In this document: positions 39,219 through 47,056 of the stretch, in pieces
How positions within the stretch are numbered: the first letter of the stretch is position 1
Layout of the letters: each line of letters begins with the position of its first letter
NCBI GenBank assembly: GCA_900466745.1
Contig: UBNE01000051.1
Span: 1-54,020 of the forward strand
DNA from: Hyphomicrobiales bacterium
GTDB lineage: Bacteria > Pseudomonadota > Alphaproteobacteria > Rhizobiales > Beijerinckiaceae
Direction: 5' to 3'
Length of the DNA stretch: 54,020 nucleotides
Translations under genes and position numbers: made by a program
Notes under the pieces: model-generated
What the model saw: only the letters and a program-made list of their open reading frames with translations
What the model was told of the DNA's origin: nothing
The model's database searches: none

Positions 39219-39306
39219 GGGACCGGGCCGTCTGTCGACGATCCCGATCAGCATCAACCGGACGTGACCACGGACGACGCCTGCGCCCGAACGGGGAGGC
39301 CTTGCC

Positions 39307-40563
39307 ATGCATGGAACCGAAGACGCTGCGCGAGACGGCCGCGCCGGGCCCGACCGTTCGAAAGGCTGGCTCAACCGCACCGTCCTCGGCGCGGGCATCA
39401 CCAGTGCGCTGGGCGACTTCTGCTACGAAACCACCACCGTCATCCTGCCGGGCTTTCTGGCCGTCCTCGGCATCCCGGCGGCGGCGCTGGGCATCATCGA
39501 GGGCGTCGCCGATGCGGTGGCGAGCTTCACCAAGATGGTCTCGGGATATGTCGCCGACAGGTTCGGCCACCGCAAGCGTCTCGTCCTCCTCGGCTACGGG
39601 CTGACGCCGATCGGGCAGGCCCTGATCGCGCTCGCCGCCGGCTGGCCGCTGATCCTGCTCGGCCGCATCGTCTCCTGGTTCGGCAAGGGGCTGCGCGGCC
39701 CGCTGCGGGACGCCATCATGGTGCAGGCCGTCACGCCGGAGACCCGGGGGCGGGCCTTCGGCTTTCATCGGGCGGCCGATACGATCGGCGCGGTCCTCGG
39801 CCCGCTGCTCGGCGTCGCCCTGCTGGGCTGGGCGCAAGGCCTGGAATGGGCCGACCCGTCCGGGCCGTTCCGCCTGGTCTTCTGGTGGACGCTGATCCCG
39901 GGGCTGCTCTCCGTGCTCGCCTTCCTGACGCTGGTGCGGGACCCGGAGCGCTCGCCGAACCCCGCCTTGCGGTTCATCGCGACGCTGCGCTCGCTTCCGG
40001 CTCGCTTCCGGCGCTATCTCGGGGCGGTCGGGCTTTTTGGCCTCGGCGACTTCTCGCACAGCCTGCTGATCCTGGCGGCCACGCAATTGCTGACCCCGGA
40101 TATGGGCGTCGTCCGCGCGGCCCAGATCGCCGGCCTGCTCTATGTCTGGCGCAACCTCGTGCAGATCGCGGCGTCCTATCCCATCGGCGCGGCGGCCGAT
40201 CGCTACGGCCATCGCCGGATCCTGGTCGCCGGCTACGCGCTGGGGGCCATGACGGCGGTGCTGACGGCCCTGGCCTTCGCCTTCGATGCCGGACGGATCC
40301 TCGCGCTCGGCGCGATCTTCGGCGTCGCCGGCCTCTATGTCGCGGTGCAGGAGGCACTGGAGGCGACCGTGACCGCCGAAATGGTGAGCCAGGACAGCCT
40401 CGCCGTCAGCTATGGCGCGCTCGGGACGGTGAACGGCGTCGCCAAATTCGTCTCCAGCACCGCGGTGGGCCTCTTGTGGAGCGCCGTCTCGCCGGTGCTC
40501 GGCTTCGGCGCCGCCGCGGTGCTGATGGCGTTCGGCACGCGCGCGCTCCTGCGTTCGCGCTGA
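39307..40563 (+). CDS. MFS transporter next to the ChrB-N-like gene
   Basis: A 418-residue major facilitator with about 12 membrane helices. The segment after helix 2 reads KMVSGYVADRFGHRKRLVLL, the canonical MFS loop, and is repeated in the second half as GAAADRYGHRRILV. GRIVSWFGKGLRGPLRDAIM is typical of a drug/metal-associated MFS subgroup. GGGAGG lies seven bases before the ATG. It follows the ChrB-N-like gene in the same direction and is probably an exporter. The substrate is unknown. Confidence 0.88.
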   Translation: MHGTEDAARDGRAGPDRSKGWLNRTVLGAGITSALGDFCYETTTVILPGFLAVLGIPAAALGIIEGVADAVASFTKMVSGYVADRFGHRKRLVLLGYGLTPIGQALIALAAGWPLILLGRIVSWFGKGLRGPLRDAIMVQAVTPETRGRAFGFHRAADTIGAVLGPLLGVALLGWAQGLEWADPSGPFRLVFWWTLIPGLLSVLAFLTLVRDPERSPNPALRFIATLRSLPARFRRYLGAVGLFGLGDFSHSLLILAATQLLTPDMGVVRAAQIAGLLYVWRNLVQIAASYPIGAAADRYGHRRILVAGYALGAMTAVLTALAFAFDAGRILALGAIFGVAGLYVAVQEALEATVTAEMVSQDSLAVSYGALGTVNGVAKFVSSTAVGLLWSAVSPVLGFGAAAVLMAFGTRALLRSR

Positions 40564-40614
40564 GCCGCGCCGCCGGGACCGGAACCGGCCTCTCGGCGAC
40601 GGCCCGGTCCCGCT

Positions 40615-42744
40615 TCAGTGCATCAGGAAGACCGGAAGCCGGGTTCGGCGCAGCACCTCATGGGTGACGCCGCCGAAGACCCATTCGAAGATCTGGCCGA
40701 AGCGGAACGCGCCCATGACGATCGAGTCGGCGCCGAGGGCCTCGGCCTCGGAGAGGATGCGCAGCGCGATGTGCTGGCCGCGCTCCGCCCGGGCGCGCTT
40801 CACCTCGGCCGCTATGCCGTGCTCGCGAAGCATGGCGAGCACCTCCGTGCAATCCTGTCCCGCCGGGGTCTCGTCGATCGTCAGCACGGTGACGCGCTGG
40901 GCCGCCTGCAGCCAGGGCAGGGCCTTCAGCGCGGCCTTGCGGGCCTGGGTGCCCGGCTTCCAGGCGACGACCATATGCGCGCCGAGGGTGGCGGGCAGCG
41001 GGCCTTCGGTCGGGACCAACAGCACCAGCCGGCCGGAGCCGAAGATCGCGGCATGCAGCGCATCGCCGGAATCGAGATTGTGCGGTTGCGCGATCACGAT
41101 CAGCGCGGCGTCCCTGGCTTCGGCGAGCAAAGAGGATTCGACCGCGCCGACATGCTCCAGCCAGCGGATTTCGGCGCCCGAGAACGAGGCCCAGGCCTCG
41201 AAGACCTGGCGCGCCTGGGCGAGCCGCTGCTCCGCCGTCCCTTCCTCGAGCGCGCGCATCTTCTGGATGTCGTACTCCTCGGCGGCGGTGATCAGCCTGG
41301 CGGGATCGGCGCAGATATGCAGCGCCGCCAGCGGCAGCGAGCGCGCGAGCCGGGCGGCGCGCTGCGCGACCGTCAGGCAGCGCCTGGCGGAGGAGGCCTC
41401 CTCGATCACCGCCATCACCTCGCAAGAGGCGGTTGCCGGGCGGGCCGGGGACGGGCTCCGCCCGTTCGAGGCCGGGGCCGTGAACGGCGAGGCGTAGAAG
41501 CTGAGCCCGGCCACCTCGCGCTCGATTTCCAGGAGCCGGTTGTACTTGGCCAGCCTTTCGCCGCGGCAGGGGGCGCCGGCCTTGATCTGCCCGGCATCCA
41601 TCGCGACGGTGAAATCGGCGATGAAGGCGTCGTCGGTCTCTCCCGAGCGGTGCGAGATGATGTAGCGCCAGCCGGCCGCCCGGCAGGCTGAGATCGCCGC
41701 GATCGTCTCGGTCACGGTGCCGATCTGGTTGAGCTTGATCAGCACGGCGTTGGTGGTCTTCTCGGCGATGCCGCGCGCGATCAGGTCCGGGTTGGTGACG
41801 TAGATGTCGTCCCCGACGATCTGCACGGAGCCGCCGAGCCCGGCGGTCTGGGCCTGGAAGGCCGCCCAGTCGTGCTCGCCGAAGCCGTCCTCGATCGAGA
41901 CGATCGGGAAACGCCTGACCCATTCGGCGTAGAGCGAGCCCAGCTCAGCGCCCGACATCGGCCCGGCGCCCGATTTCGACAGGTCGTAGACGCCGTCCTT
42001 GGCGAAGGAGGAGGCGGCCGGATCGAGCGCCAGCGCGATCTGCTCGTCCGGGATGAAGCCGGCCCGCTCGATCGCCTCGACGATCAGGGCGCAGGCGGCT
42101 TCGTTGCCGTCGAGGTCCGGCGCGAAGCCGCCCTCGTCGCCGATGCCCGTGCCCAGGCCCTTTTCGACCAGGAGCGCCCGCAGCGCGTGATAGGTCTCCG
42201 CGCCCCACCGCAGCGCCTCCCTGAAGGAGGGCGCGCCGTGCGGGACGATCATGAATTCCTGGAAGTCCAGCGAGTTTGCGGCATGCCGGCCGCCATTGAC
42301 GACGTTCATCATCGGCACCGGCAGGCGGTAGGTCGCGCCCTCGGCGAGATAGGCGTAGAGCGGCTTGCCCGCCGCCCTGGCCGCCGCGCGGGCGACGGCC
42401 ATCGAGGTTCCGACGATCGCGTTGGCGCCGAGCCTCGATTTGTCCGGCGTGCCGTCGGCGTCGATGAGCAGGCGATCGACCCTGGCCTGGTCGGCGGGGT
42501 CGACGTCGTCGAGAACCCGGGCGATCTCGGCGAGGTTGGCGATGGCCTTGAGAACGCCGCGGCCGCCATAGCGATGGGGGTCCCCGTCGCGCAGCTCGTG
42601 GGCCTCGCCCTCTCCGGTCGACGCGCCGGAGGGAACCGAAGCCTGCCCGATGGCCCCGCTCTCGAGCCGCACTTCGACCCGCATCGTCGGAAATCCGCGC
42701 GAGTCGAGGATCTCGTCCCCCAGAACCGCGACAATCCTGTCCAT
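40615..42744 (-). CDS. eno: Enolase fused to two universal-stress-protein domains
   Basis: A 709-residue fusion. Residues 1 to about 415 form a complete enolase, which converts 2-phosphoglycerate to phosphoenolpyruvate. Visible motifs are SGASTGEGEAHELRDGD, DFQEFMI, GDEGGFAP, LALDPAAS, SIEDGFGEHDW, GDDIYVTN, catalytic Lys in LIKLNQIGT, SHRSGETDD and GQIKAGAPCRGERLAKYN. All usual metal and catalytic residues are present. After a Pro/Ser-rich linker come two Usp domains (about 440-580 and 585-709); the second ends with GADSIVMGAFRFGQIFEWVF, a Usp nucleotide-site variant. The ribosome site is GGGAGG. It stands alone after riboswitch B. It is probably a second enolase that maintains glycolysis when fluoride inhibits the housekeeping enzyme. 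Confidence 0.93.
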   Translation of the reverse strand: MDRIVAVLGDEILDSRGFPTMRVEVRLESGAIGQASVPSGASTGEGEAHELRDGDPHRYGGRGVLKAIANLAEIARVLDDVDPADQARVDRLLIDADGTPDKSRLGANAIVGTSMAVARAAARAAGKPLYAYLAEGATYRLPVPMMNVVNGGRHAANSLDFQEFMIVPHGAPSFREALRWGAETYHALRALLVEKGLGTGIGDEGGFAPDLDGNEAACALIVEAIERAGFIPDEQIALALDPAASSFAKDGVYDLSKSGAGPMSGAELGSLYAEWVRRFPIVSIEDGFGEHDWAAFQAQTAGLGGSVQIVGDDIYVTNPDLIARGIAEKTTNAVLIKLNQIGTVTETIAAISACRAAGWRYIISHRSGETDDAFIADFTVAMDAGQIKAGAPCRGERLAKYNRLLEIEREVAGLSFYASPFTAPASNGRSPSPARPATASCEVMAVIEEASSARRCLTVAQRAARLARSLPLAALHICADPARLITAAEEYDIQKMRALEEGTAEQRLAQARQVFEAWASFSGAEIRWLEHVGAVESSLLAEARDAALIVIAQPHNLDSGDALHAAIFGSGRLVLLVPTEGPLPATLGAHMVVAWKPGTQARKAALKALPWLQAAQRVTVLTIDETPAGQDCTEVLAMLREHGIAAEVKRARAERGQHIALRILSEAEALGADSIVMGAFRFGQIFEWVFGGVTHEVLRRTRLPVFLMH

Positions 42745-42856
42745 CGCCGAGCCCTCCCTTGTTTTCGTTCGACACCGCTGCCGGCGAATGACGAAGGCCG
42801 CTCGCAGCGCGCTGCGGACGGGCCTGCCGTGGCGTGGGAAAGCTGGAAGTCACGAT

Positions 42857-42886
42857 CCCCTACCACGACCATTCGCGCGGTAGGAG
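42857..42886 (-). promoter_or_regulatory. Expression platform of riboswitch B: anti-aptamer hairpin
   Basis: The aptamer 3' strand CTCCTACC (42886-42879) can pair with GGTAGGGG (42864-42857) over eight pairs including one G-U, with a 14-base loop. This competes with the aptamer. No T-run follows, so transcription may stop through Rho or translation may be affected indirectly, since the eno ribosome site lies about 100 bases further on. Confidence 0.5.
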
Positions 42887-42926
42887 TCATCAGCCTCGCG
42901 GCGGTTTCGGGGGACTCCATCCCCAT
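42878..42926 (-). ncRNA. Fluoride riboswitch B (crcB motif), enolase-Usp unit
   Basis: On the minus strand the segments read GGGGATGGAGTCCCCC, GAAACCGCC, a short GCGAG loop region, and GGCTGATGACTCCTACC. This is an essentially perfect crcB-motif aptamer. It lies about 135 bases upstream of the enolase ATG. Enolase genes are an established class of fluoride-riboswitch targets. Confidence 0.95.
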
Positions 42927-42933
42927 CGCGGAC

Positions 42934-42962
42934 AGACTAGTCGGCAGGGGGAACTCAGGCAA
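42934..42962 (-). promoter_or_regulatory. Promoter of the enolase-Usp unit
   Basis: On the minus strand TTGCCT (42962-42957), a 17-base spacer and TAGTCT (42939-42934) precede the aptamer. The predicted transcript start, near 42927, is at the aptamer's first bases. Confidence 0.55.
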
Positions 42963-43063
42963 CGCCAATCGTCGCCGCCTGCGGCTCGAATGGTCTCCGG
43001 CCGGACCGAACCGTCCTTGCGAGCGTAGCGGCGAAGGAGGATCCGGTCAGTCCGGAAGCCGGC

Positions 43064-43712
43064 CTAAGACGGTATCGTGCGCCGTCCGCGGCTGCGACGG
43101 ACGGGTGGCAGGGCGCGGCCGCGTTCGACGATCCGCTCGGCCAGGCGCGAGAGATCGAGCGGCAGATAGGAGCGGGCAGGCAGGCCGGAGCGGGCATAGA
43201 GAGCGAGCGCCTCGAAAGGCGACACCGCCCGCGGCGGGCCGATCTCGACCATCCGCCCGGCCGCGTAGCGAATGTTGAGGTCGACGAAGACGCCTTCGAG
43301 GATCACGGGGCGCATCCGGGGCGCCGAGATGCGCGCAGCCGGATAGGCCCGCTTCGACCGGTCGAGATAGGCCTGACGGAAGATCGGGCGCAGCTCGCCG
43401 CGAAACCGGCGGATGCCCCGCGGCGACCGCATCGGGAAGGGTTCCGTAGACCCTCAGGAGGAGCGCCATGGCGAGCTCCATCAGGTCTCCGAAGTCGTAG
43501 GTGATGTGACGGTGGCCCTCGGACTGGCCCTTGCCCTTCTCGAACGGGATTCCGAGCTTGCGCAGCGATTTGACGTAATAGTTGAAGGTCGAGACGCTGA
43601 CGTCCTGCCGCAGGCCGAGTTCGCTCATGAGCCGGATCGCCTGCCCATGCGTCAGGGCAAGCTTCGGAACCGCCTGTTCGTCCGGCCTGGCGCTCCGGTC
43701 GCGTTCCGTCAT
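43064..43712 (-). pseudogene. Frameshifted putative regulator at the end of the CrcB operon
   Basis: Two minus-strand frames together give one sensible protein of about 215 residues. The first (from ATG 43712) reads LALTHGQAIRLMSELGLRQD, VSVSTFNYYVKSLRKLGIPF and HRHITYDFGDLMELAMALLL, which looks like a DNA-binding domain of MerR or winged-helix type. The second, one frame over, continues IRRFRGELRPIFRQAYLDRS and VFVDLNIRYAAGRMVEIGPP. The switch occurs at a run of four C (43416-43419); removing one base restores a continuous product. It may be a true mutation, a sequencing error or a slippery site. It lies 31 bases after DUF190. The family is not recognised. Confidence 0.6.
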
Positions 43713-43743
43713 GGCGACATCCCACCCCCGATGCCGGGCAGCT

Positions 43744-44088
43744 TCAGCCCTGCCGCATCGGCAGGGCCGTGGTGCCGTGGCGCCGTGCCGGCCAGGAGAC
43801 GATATGGCCGCCGGGGACGAGATCGTCGAGCAGGGCGATCGCCGCCTCCGCGACCTTGGGCTCGTCGAAGAACTCGACGACGAGCGGCAGGTCGACGCTC
43901 AGCCTGAGGATATCGTCGGCACGGACCTCGCCGCTGGCGCCGAAGCCGGCGATGCCGCGGAAGACGGTGACGCCCTGCACGGCATGGCGCTCCTGCAGGA
44001 GCGTCAGGATCTCCTGCATCAGCGCCTTGCGCTTTCCGTGGTCGGTCTCGCTGAGATAGATGCGGACCATCAGGATATCGTTGGTCAT
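43744..44088 (-). CDS. DUF190 protein associated with CrcB
   Basis: A 114-residue soluble protein of the DUF190 family with a PII-like ferredoxin fold (ILMVRIYLSETDHGKRKALM, LLQERHAVQGVTVFRGIAGF, DLPLVVEFFDEPKVAEAAIA). DUF190 genes very often stand beside crcB. The biochemical role is unknown; a nucleotide-sensing modulator of the channel is possible by analogy with PII proteins. It starts 12 bases after crcB with a GGAGGA ribosome site. Confidence 0.93.
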   Translation of the reverse strand: MTNDILMVRIYLSETDHGKRKALMQEILTLLQERHAVQGVTVFRGIAGFGASGEVRADDILRLSVDLPLVVEFFDEPKVAEAAIALLDDLVPGGHIVSWPARRHGTTALPMRQG

Positions 44089-44100
44089 GGCGTCCTCCCG

Positions 44101-44475
44101 TTACAGGTTCCTGGCGATGTAGGCTCCCCCGAATGCGGCGGCGAAGCCGAGGCCGACCGAGAGCACGAGGTAGAGCGCGGCCTTGAGAACCTCGCCGCCT
44201 TCCGCGAGCAGCAGCGTCTCCATCTCGAAGGTCGAGAAGGTCGAATAACCGCCGAGGAAGCCGGTCAGGATGCCGGTCCTGAGCGTTGGCGAGATCGTCA
44301 GCCGCTCCAGCGTCTCGACGAAGAGAAAGCCCATGATGAAGCAGGCCATGACGTTGATGCTGAGCGTGGCATAGGGGAAATCGCGCCCGTAGACGGCCTG
44401 CACGAGGTTCGTCTGGGCGAAGCGGGCCCAGCAGCCGAGAACGCCGAAAAGCGCGATGGCGAGATAGGTCCACAT
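44101..44475 (-). CDS. crcB: Fluoride channel CrcB/Fluc
   Basis: A 124-residue four-helix membrane protein that as a dual-topology dimer forms a fluoride-selective channel exporting F- from the cytoplasm. Diagnostic stretches are GVLGCWARFAQTNLVQ (the GxxGxxxR motif after helix 1), FPYATLSINVMACFIMGFL with the pore Asn, and GFLGGYSTFSTFEME with the Phe-box and central sodium-site region. It is the third gene of the riboswitch C operon. Only one crcB copy is visible, which fits a homodimer. Confidence 0.97.
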   Translation of the reverse strand: MWTYLAIALFGVLGCWARFAQTNLVQAVYGRDFPYATLSINVMACFIMGFLFVETLERLTISPTLRTGILTGFLGGYSTFSTFEMETLLLAEGGEVLKAALYLVLSVGLGFAAAFGGAYIARNL

Positions 44476-44501
44476 CGGTCCGGCTCACCTCCTTGCGTGG
44501 A

Positions 44502-45320
44502 TCAGGCCAGCGTCAGCCCCAGCACGAGCACCAGCAGCAGCCCGATCAGGCCGAGATAGAAGTTGAGCTGCCCGGATTGCAGCGGCCGGAGCCGGGTCGC
44601 TATGCCCCGGACCAGCCTGACCGCCGGCTGGAACAGCAGCGGGCCGAAGATCGGCGCGACGTCATGCTCGAAGCTCAGCTTCCGGACGAAATAGCCGCCG
44701 ACATCGGCATCGCGCTCGGTATCGGCCGTGGGGCGATAGACGAAGCTGTAGAAGGTCCGCATCGCGTTCGAGAAGGTCAGTGTCGTCGTCGAGGCGCGGG
44801 CAGGATCGGGCGAGAGGCCGCCATACCAGACCGGGGCGCGCCGGATCGCCCGCCGCTTGCTGCCGAGAACGAGGAGGATGGGGATGAGCGCGAGCAGGGG
44901 CATGACGAGGATCAGCAGGCTCGGCGAGATGAAGGCGAATGTCGCGGTGAGCGGAACCAGCAGCGCGCCGTCATGCATCCGCGCCGCCACCGCGGCGCCG
45001 ACCAGGCTGGAGCTGGCCTGGAGGATGACATGCACCTCCCGGTGCACTTCGAGCCGGCGGATGATGCGCAGGATCAGATAGGGCAGCAGCAGCCCGCGGA
45101 AGGCGGCGGTGAGGATCGCGACGATATAGAGTTCGGCATAGCCACCGTAATAGCCGACGGCGCCGGAGAGGATGGCGATCAGCCAGGATTGCGCGGCGAA
45201 GACGAAGAGATAATGCCGCAGCCAGCGCGAGCCCAGCATGACGAAGGAGAGAAGCAGGCTGCCGATCGCCAGGAGGCTGAAGAGCGCGGCGGGGAGGGGG
45301 GCGAGATGGGCGGCGAGCAT
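44502..45320 (-). CDS. Chimeric HyfE-like / HyfB-C-terminal membrane protein
   Basis: A 272-residue membrane protein. The first ~125 residues resemble HyfE, a NuoK-related subunit of hydrogenase-4 (YAELYIVAILTAAFRGLLLP, ILRIIRRLEVHREVHVILQA). The rest resembles the C-terminal end of the antiporter-like subunit HyfB (APVWYGGLSPDPARASTTTL, TFSNAMRTFYSFVYRP, a YFVRKLSFEHDVAPIF segment, then a last membrane helix). The proton-channel core of HyfB is missing. It begins four bases after the HyfC-like stop. Its partner is presumably that HyfC-like protein. Function is not established. Confidence 0.72.
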   Translation of the reverse strand: MLAAHLAPLPAALFSLLAIGSLLLSFVMLGSRWLRHYLFVFAAQSWLIAILSGAVGYYGGYAELYIVAILTAAFRGLLLPYLILRIIRRLEVHREVHVILQASSSLVGAAVAARMHDGALLVPLTATFAFISPSLLILVMPLLALIPILLVLGSKRRAIRRAPVWYGGLSPDPARASTTTLTFSNAMRTFYSFVYRPTADTERDADVGGYFVRKLSFEHDVAPIFGPLLFQPAVRLVRGIATRLRPLQSGQLNFYLGLIGLLLVLVLGLTLA

Positions 45321-45324
45321 GGCG

Positions 45325-46353
45325 TCAGCCCAGTTGCGTGCCGACGATCGCCAGGATCGCGAGCAGGAAGGAAGCGGCCAGGGGCTCCTGGTAGCGGTAG
45401 AAGCGCAGCCGCGACTGGACCGTCTCGACCGCGACGACGACGCAGGCCACGACGAGGAATTTCAGCGCCAGCGCCCCGAGCGAGCCGAGAATGCCGAGCG
45501 CGGCGCCTTGCCGGGACAGCCCCCAGGGAAAGAGCAGGACGTTGCAGAAGATGGTGTAGAGGATGAACTCCTTCATCATCGAGGCCCAGCGCAGGATCGC
45601 CAGTATCGGGCCGGAATATTCGAGGATGCGCCCCTCCTCGATCATGTAGATTTCGATATGCGTGCTCGAATGGATCGGCAGCCGGTCGGTCTCGACCAGC
45701 AGCAGCACGAAGAAGGCCGCGACCAGGAAGAGATGCGTCGGCCCCCAGTAGATCGAGGGCTCGGCGACGAGCAGATGGTTGACGACGAAGGGCAGCATCG
45801 CCTTCGCCAGCAGCGTGATGCCGACGAAGACGAGGATCAGCGTCGGCTCGGCCAGGATCGCGACCATGACAGCGCGGCTCGAGCCGATGCCGCCATAGGC
45901 GCTGCGGGTGTCGAGCCCCGCCAGCGTGATCATGAAGGAGCCCAGCGTCAGCACAAGGCCGCCGCCGAGGATGTCGCCCATATCCGACAGCGGCAGCGGA
46001 TAGTCGGTCAGCACCGGGATCAGGATCGGAACGGTCAGCGTCGTGGTGAAGGCGACGATCGGCGCCGCCCAGTAGAGCCAGGAGGCGGTTTCCGGCACGA
46101 CGATCTGCTTGTGGAACAGCTTCCAGAGATCGCGATAGGGCTGGAAGAGGCCCAGCCCCTGGCTGCGCTGCACGCGCTCCTCGAACTGGAGGATGACGCC
46201 TTGCAGCAAGGGCGCCAGCAGCAGGACGCTGAGCACCTGCGCGAGCTGGAGGGCGATGTCGCGGCCGGTCAGGGCCGGCCTCCCGCAGCAAGGCGCCTCT
46301 GCGGCGGCTTCGATCGAATTTGCGAGGGAAAGTACCGCAGGTCCAAGTCGCAT
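45325..46353 (-). CDS. HyfC/HycD-like (NuoH family) membrane protein
   Basis: A 342-residue protein with about eight membrane helices, similar to the NuoH-type subunit of formate hydrogenlyase and hydrogenase-4. Conserved pieces are QFEERVQRSQGLGLFQPYRD, LWKLFHKQIVVPE, the acidic loop ETDRLPIHSSTHIEIYMIEE, and EYSGPILAILRWASMMKEFI. No hydrogenase or quinone-arm subunits are nearby. The ATG at 46353 sits at the base of the anti-aptamer hairpin and its Shine-Dalgarno (GGGAG) is only two bases away, so a downstream start such as the CTG at 46272 after GGGAGG is possible. First gene of the crcB operon. Confidence 0.82.
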   Translation of the reverse strand: MRLGPAVLSLANSIEAAAEAPCCGRPALTGRDIALQLAQVLSVLLLAPLLQGVILQFEERVQRSQGLGLFQPYRDLWKLFHKQIVVPETASWLYWAAPIVAFTTTLTVPILIPVLTDYPLPLSDMGDILGGGLVLTLGSFMITLAGLDTRSAYGGIGSSRAVMVAILAEPTLILVFVGITLLAKAMLPFVVNHLLVAEPSIYWGPTHLFLVAAFFVLLLVETDRLPIHSSTHIEIYMIEEGRILEYSGPILAILRWASMMKEFILYTIFCNVLLFPWGLSRQGAALGILGSLGALALKFLVVACVVVAVETVQSRLRFYRYQEPLAASFLLAILAIVGTQLG

Positions 46354-46387
46354 AACTCCCGTCTGCCAGTCCGGCTCGACAGGAGTT
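46354..46387 (-). promoter_or_regulatory. Expression platform of riboswitch C: ribosome-site hairpin
   Basis: The aptamer 3' strand AACTCCTGTC (46387-46378) pairs with GACGGGAGTT (46363-46354) over ten pairs with one G-U and a 14-base loop. The 3' arm contains GGGAG and ends exactly at the ATG of the HyfC-like gene. Fluoride binding would hold AACTCC in the aptamer and free the ribosome site, a translational ON switch. Confidence 0.65.
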
Positions 46388-46427
46388 ATCAGCCCCGAGG
46401 GCGGTTAAACGGCGAACTCCATCGCCG
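46378..46427 (-). ncRNA. Fluoride riboswitch C (crcB motif), CrcB operon
   Basis: On the minus strand GGCGATGGAGTTCGCC, TTTAACCGCC, CTCGGG and GCTGATAACTCCTG form a textbook crcB-motif aptamer (one G-to-A in the CTGATGACTCCT block). It lies 25 bases upstream of the first gene of the hyfC-like/hyfE-like/crcB/DUF190 operon. Confidence 0.95.
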
Positions 46428-46456
46428 TTTATGACGCTGATCCTCGCCCCTCCGTT

Positions 46457-46462
46457 TGTCAA
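46457..46462 (-). promoter_or_regulatory. Minus 35 element of the CrcB operon promoter
   Basis: TTGACA, a perfect minus 35 hexamer on the minus strand, stands at the distance (about 30 bases) that would place the transcript start at the aptamer's first base. The matching minus 10 position (CAGCGT) is poor, so the promoter is only half supported. Confidence 0.4.
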
Positions 46463-46793
46463 GGCGGGAGCCGGGAAGGGCCAGGCCGGCGGTCTGCGAG
46501 CTGCTTTCGACGCCGGAGGCGGGCGTCGATGGCTGCCTTCCGTCGGAACCTTCGGCTTCGCTTCCGGCTTGCGAGGGGTATGCTGCAGTGAGCCTGGGAT
46601 CGGCAGCGTTCGCCCGCATCTGGCCGGGGGAGGTCGTATGAACATCCGGCAGGCCCCTGGCGCTCTGCCGCAGCCGCTTGTCGCGAGGCTTCAGGTAGAT
46701 GCGCATCCTAGCGGGATCGGCGGGGTCGGCGATATCCGGAAACGGCTGTCCTTGCTGCCGGGGCGATCCGGCGCGAGCCGGGCGGCGCCGTCC
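46463..46793. other. Intergenic stretch without a supported gene
   Basis: Between the 64-residue protein gene and the promoter of riboswitch C there are about 330 bases. Both strands have short open frames, but none has a good ribosome site together with a protein-like composition. I see no terminator with a T-run and no repeat. Confidence 0.5.
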
Positions 46794-46988
46794 TCATGGA
46801 GCCAGGAAGCGCGGATCCATCTGTTCGTGGCCGATCATCACGCCGAGCTTCAGCAGGGCATCGCGATGGATGTCGACCTGGAGAATCCCGAAAACGAGCA
46901 AAAGGGCGACCACGGCATAGACCAGATGCGGATCCGCCGGCGTGGCCGCCGCCCGGCGTTGCATTCGGTTGCGATTCAAGCTGTGCAT
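46794..46988 (-). CDS. 64-residue membrane protein under fluoride riboswitch D
   Basis: A very small protein with a basic N-terminus (MHSLNRNRMQRRAAATPAD), one membrane helix (HLVYAVVALLLVFGILQVDI) and a short polar tail with several Met and His (VMIGHEQMDPRF). GGGAG stands nine bases before the ATG. The only cue to function is its own fluoride riboswitch, about 95 bases upstream. I know no family for it. It could help the membrane proteins of the neighbouring unit or act alone. The reality of the gene is supported by the riboswitch, the promoter and the ribosome site. Confidence 0.68.
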   Translation of the reverse strand: MHSLNRNRMQRRAAATPADPHLVYAVVALLLVFGILQVDIHRDALLKLGVMIGHEQMDPRFLAP

Positions 46989-47056
46989 CGGCAGTTCTCC
47001 CGCATCCAGAGCCTTCGCTCGCCGCAGGTCATGCCGTCGGAGTCGAAACCGAACGA

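Noticed and set aside
41945..42853. A GTG-started frame (302 codons) after riboswitch B, overlapping the enolase start
   Set aside because: It lies in the wrong frame over a certain enolase gene for most of its length. AGGGG stands near the GTG, but the overlap is far too long for a leader peptide.
46389..46706. A 105-codon minus-strand frame between the small membrane protein and riboswitch C
   Set aside because: It runs through the riboswitch aptamer, is Arg/Ser-rich, has no ribosome site and no recognisable features.
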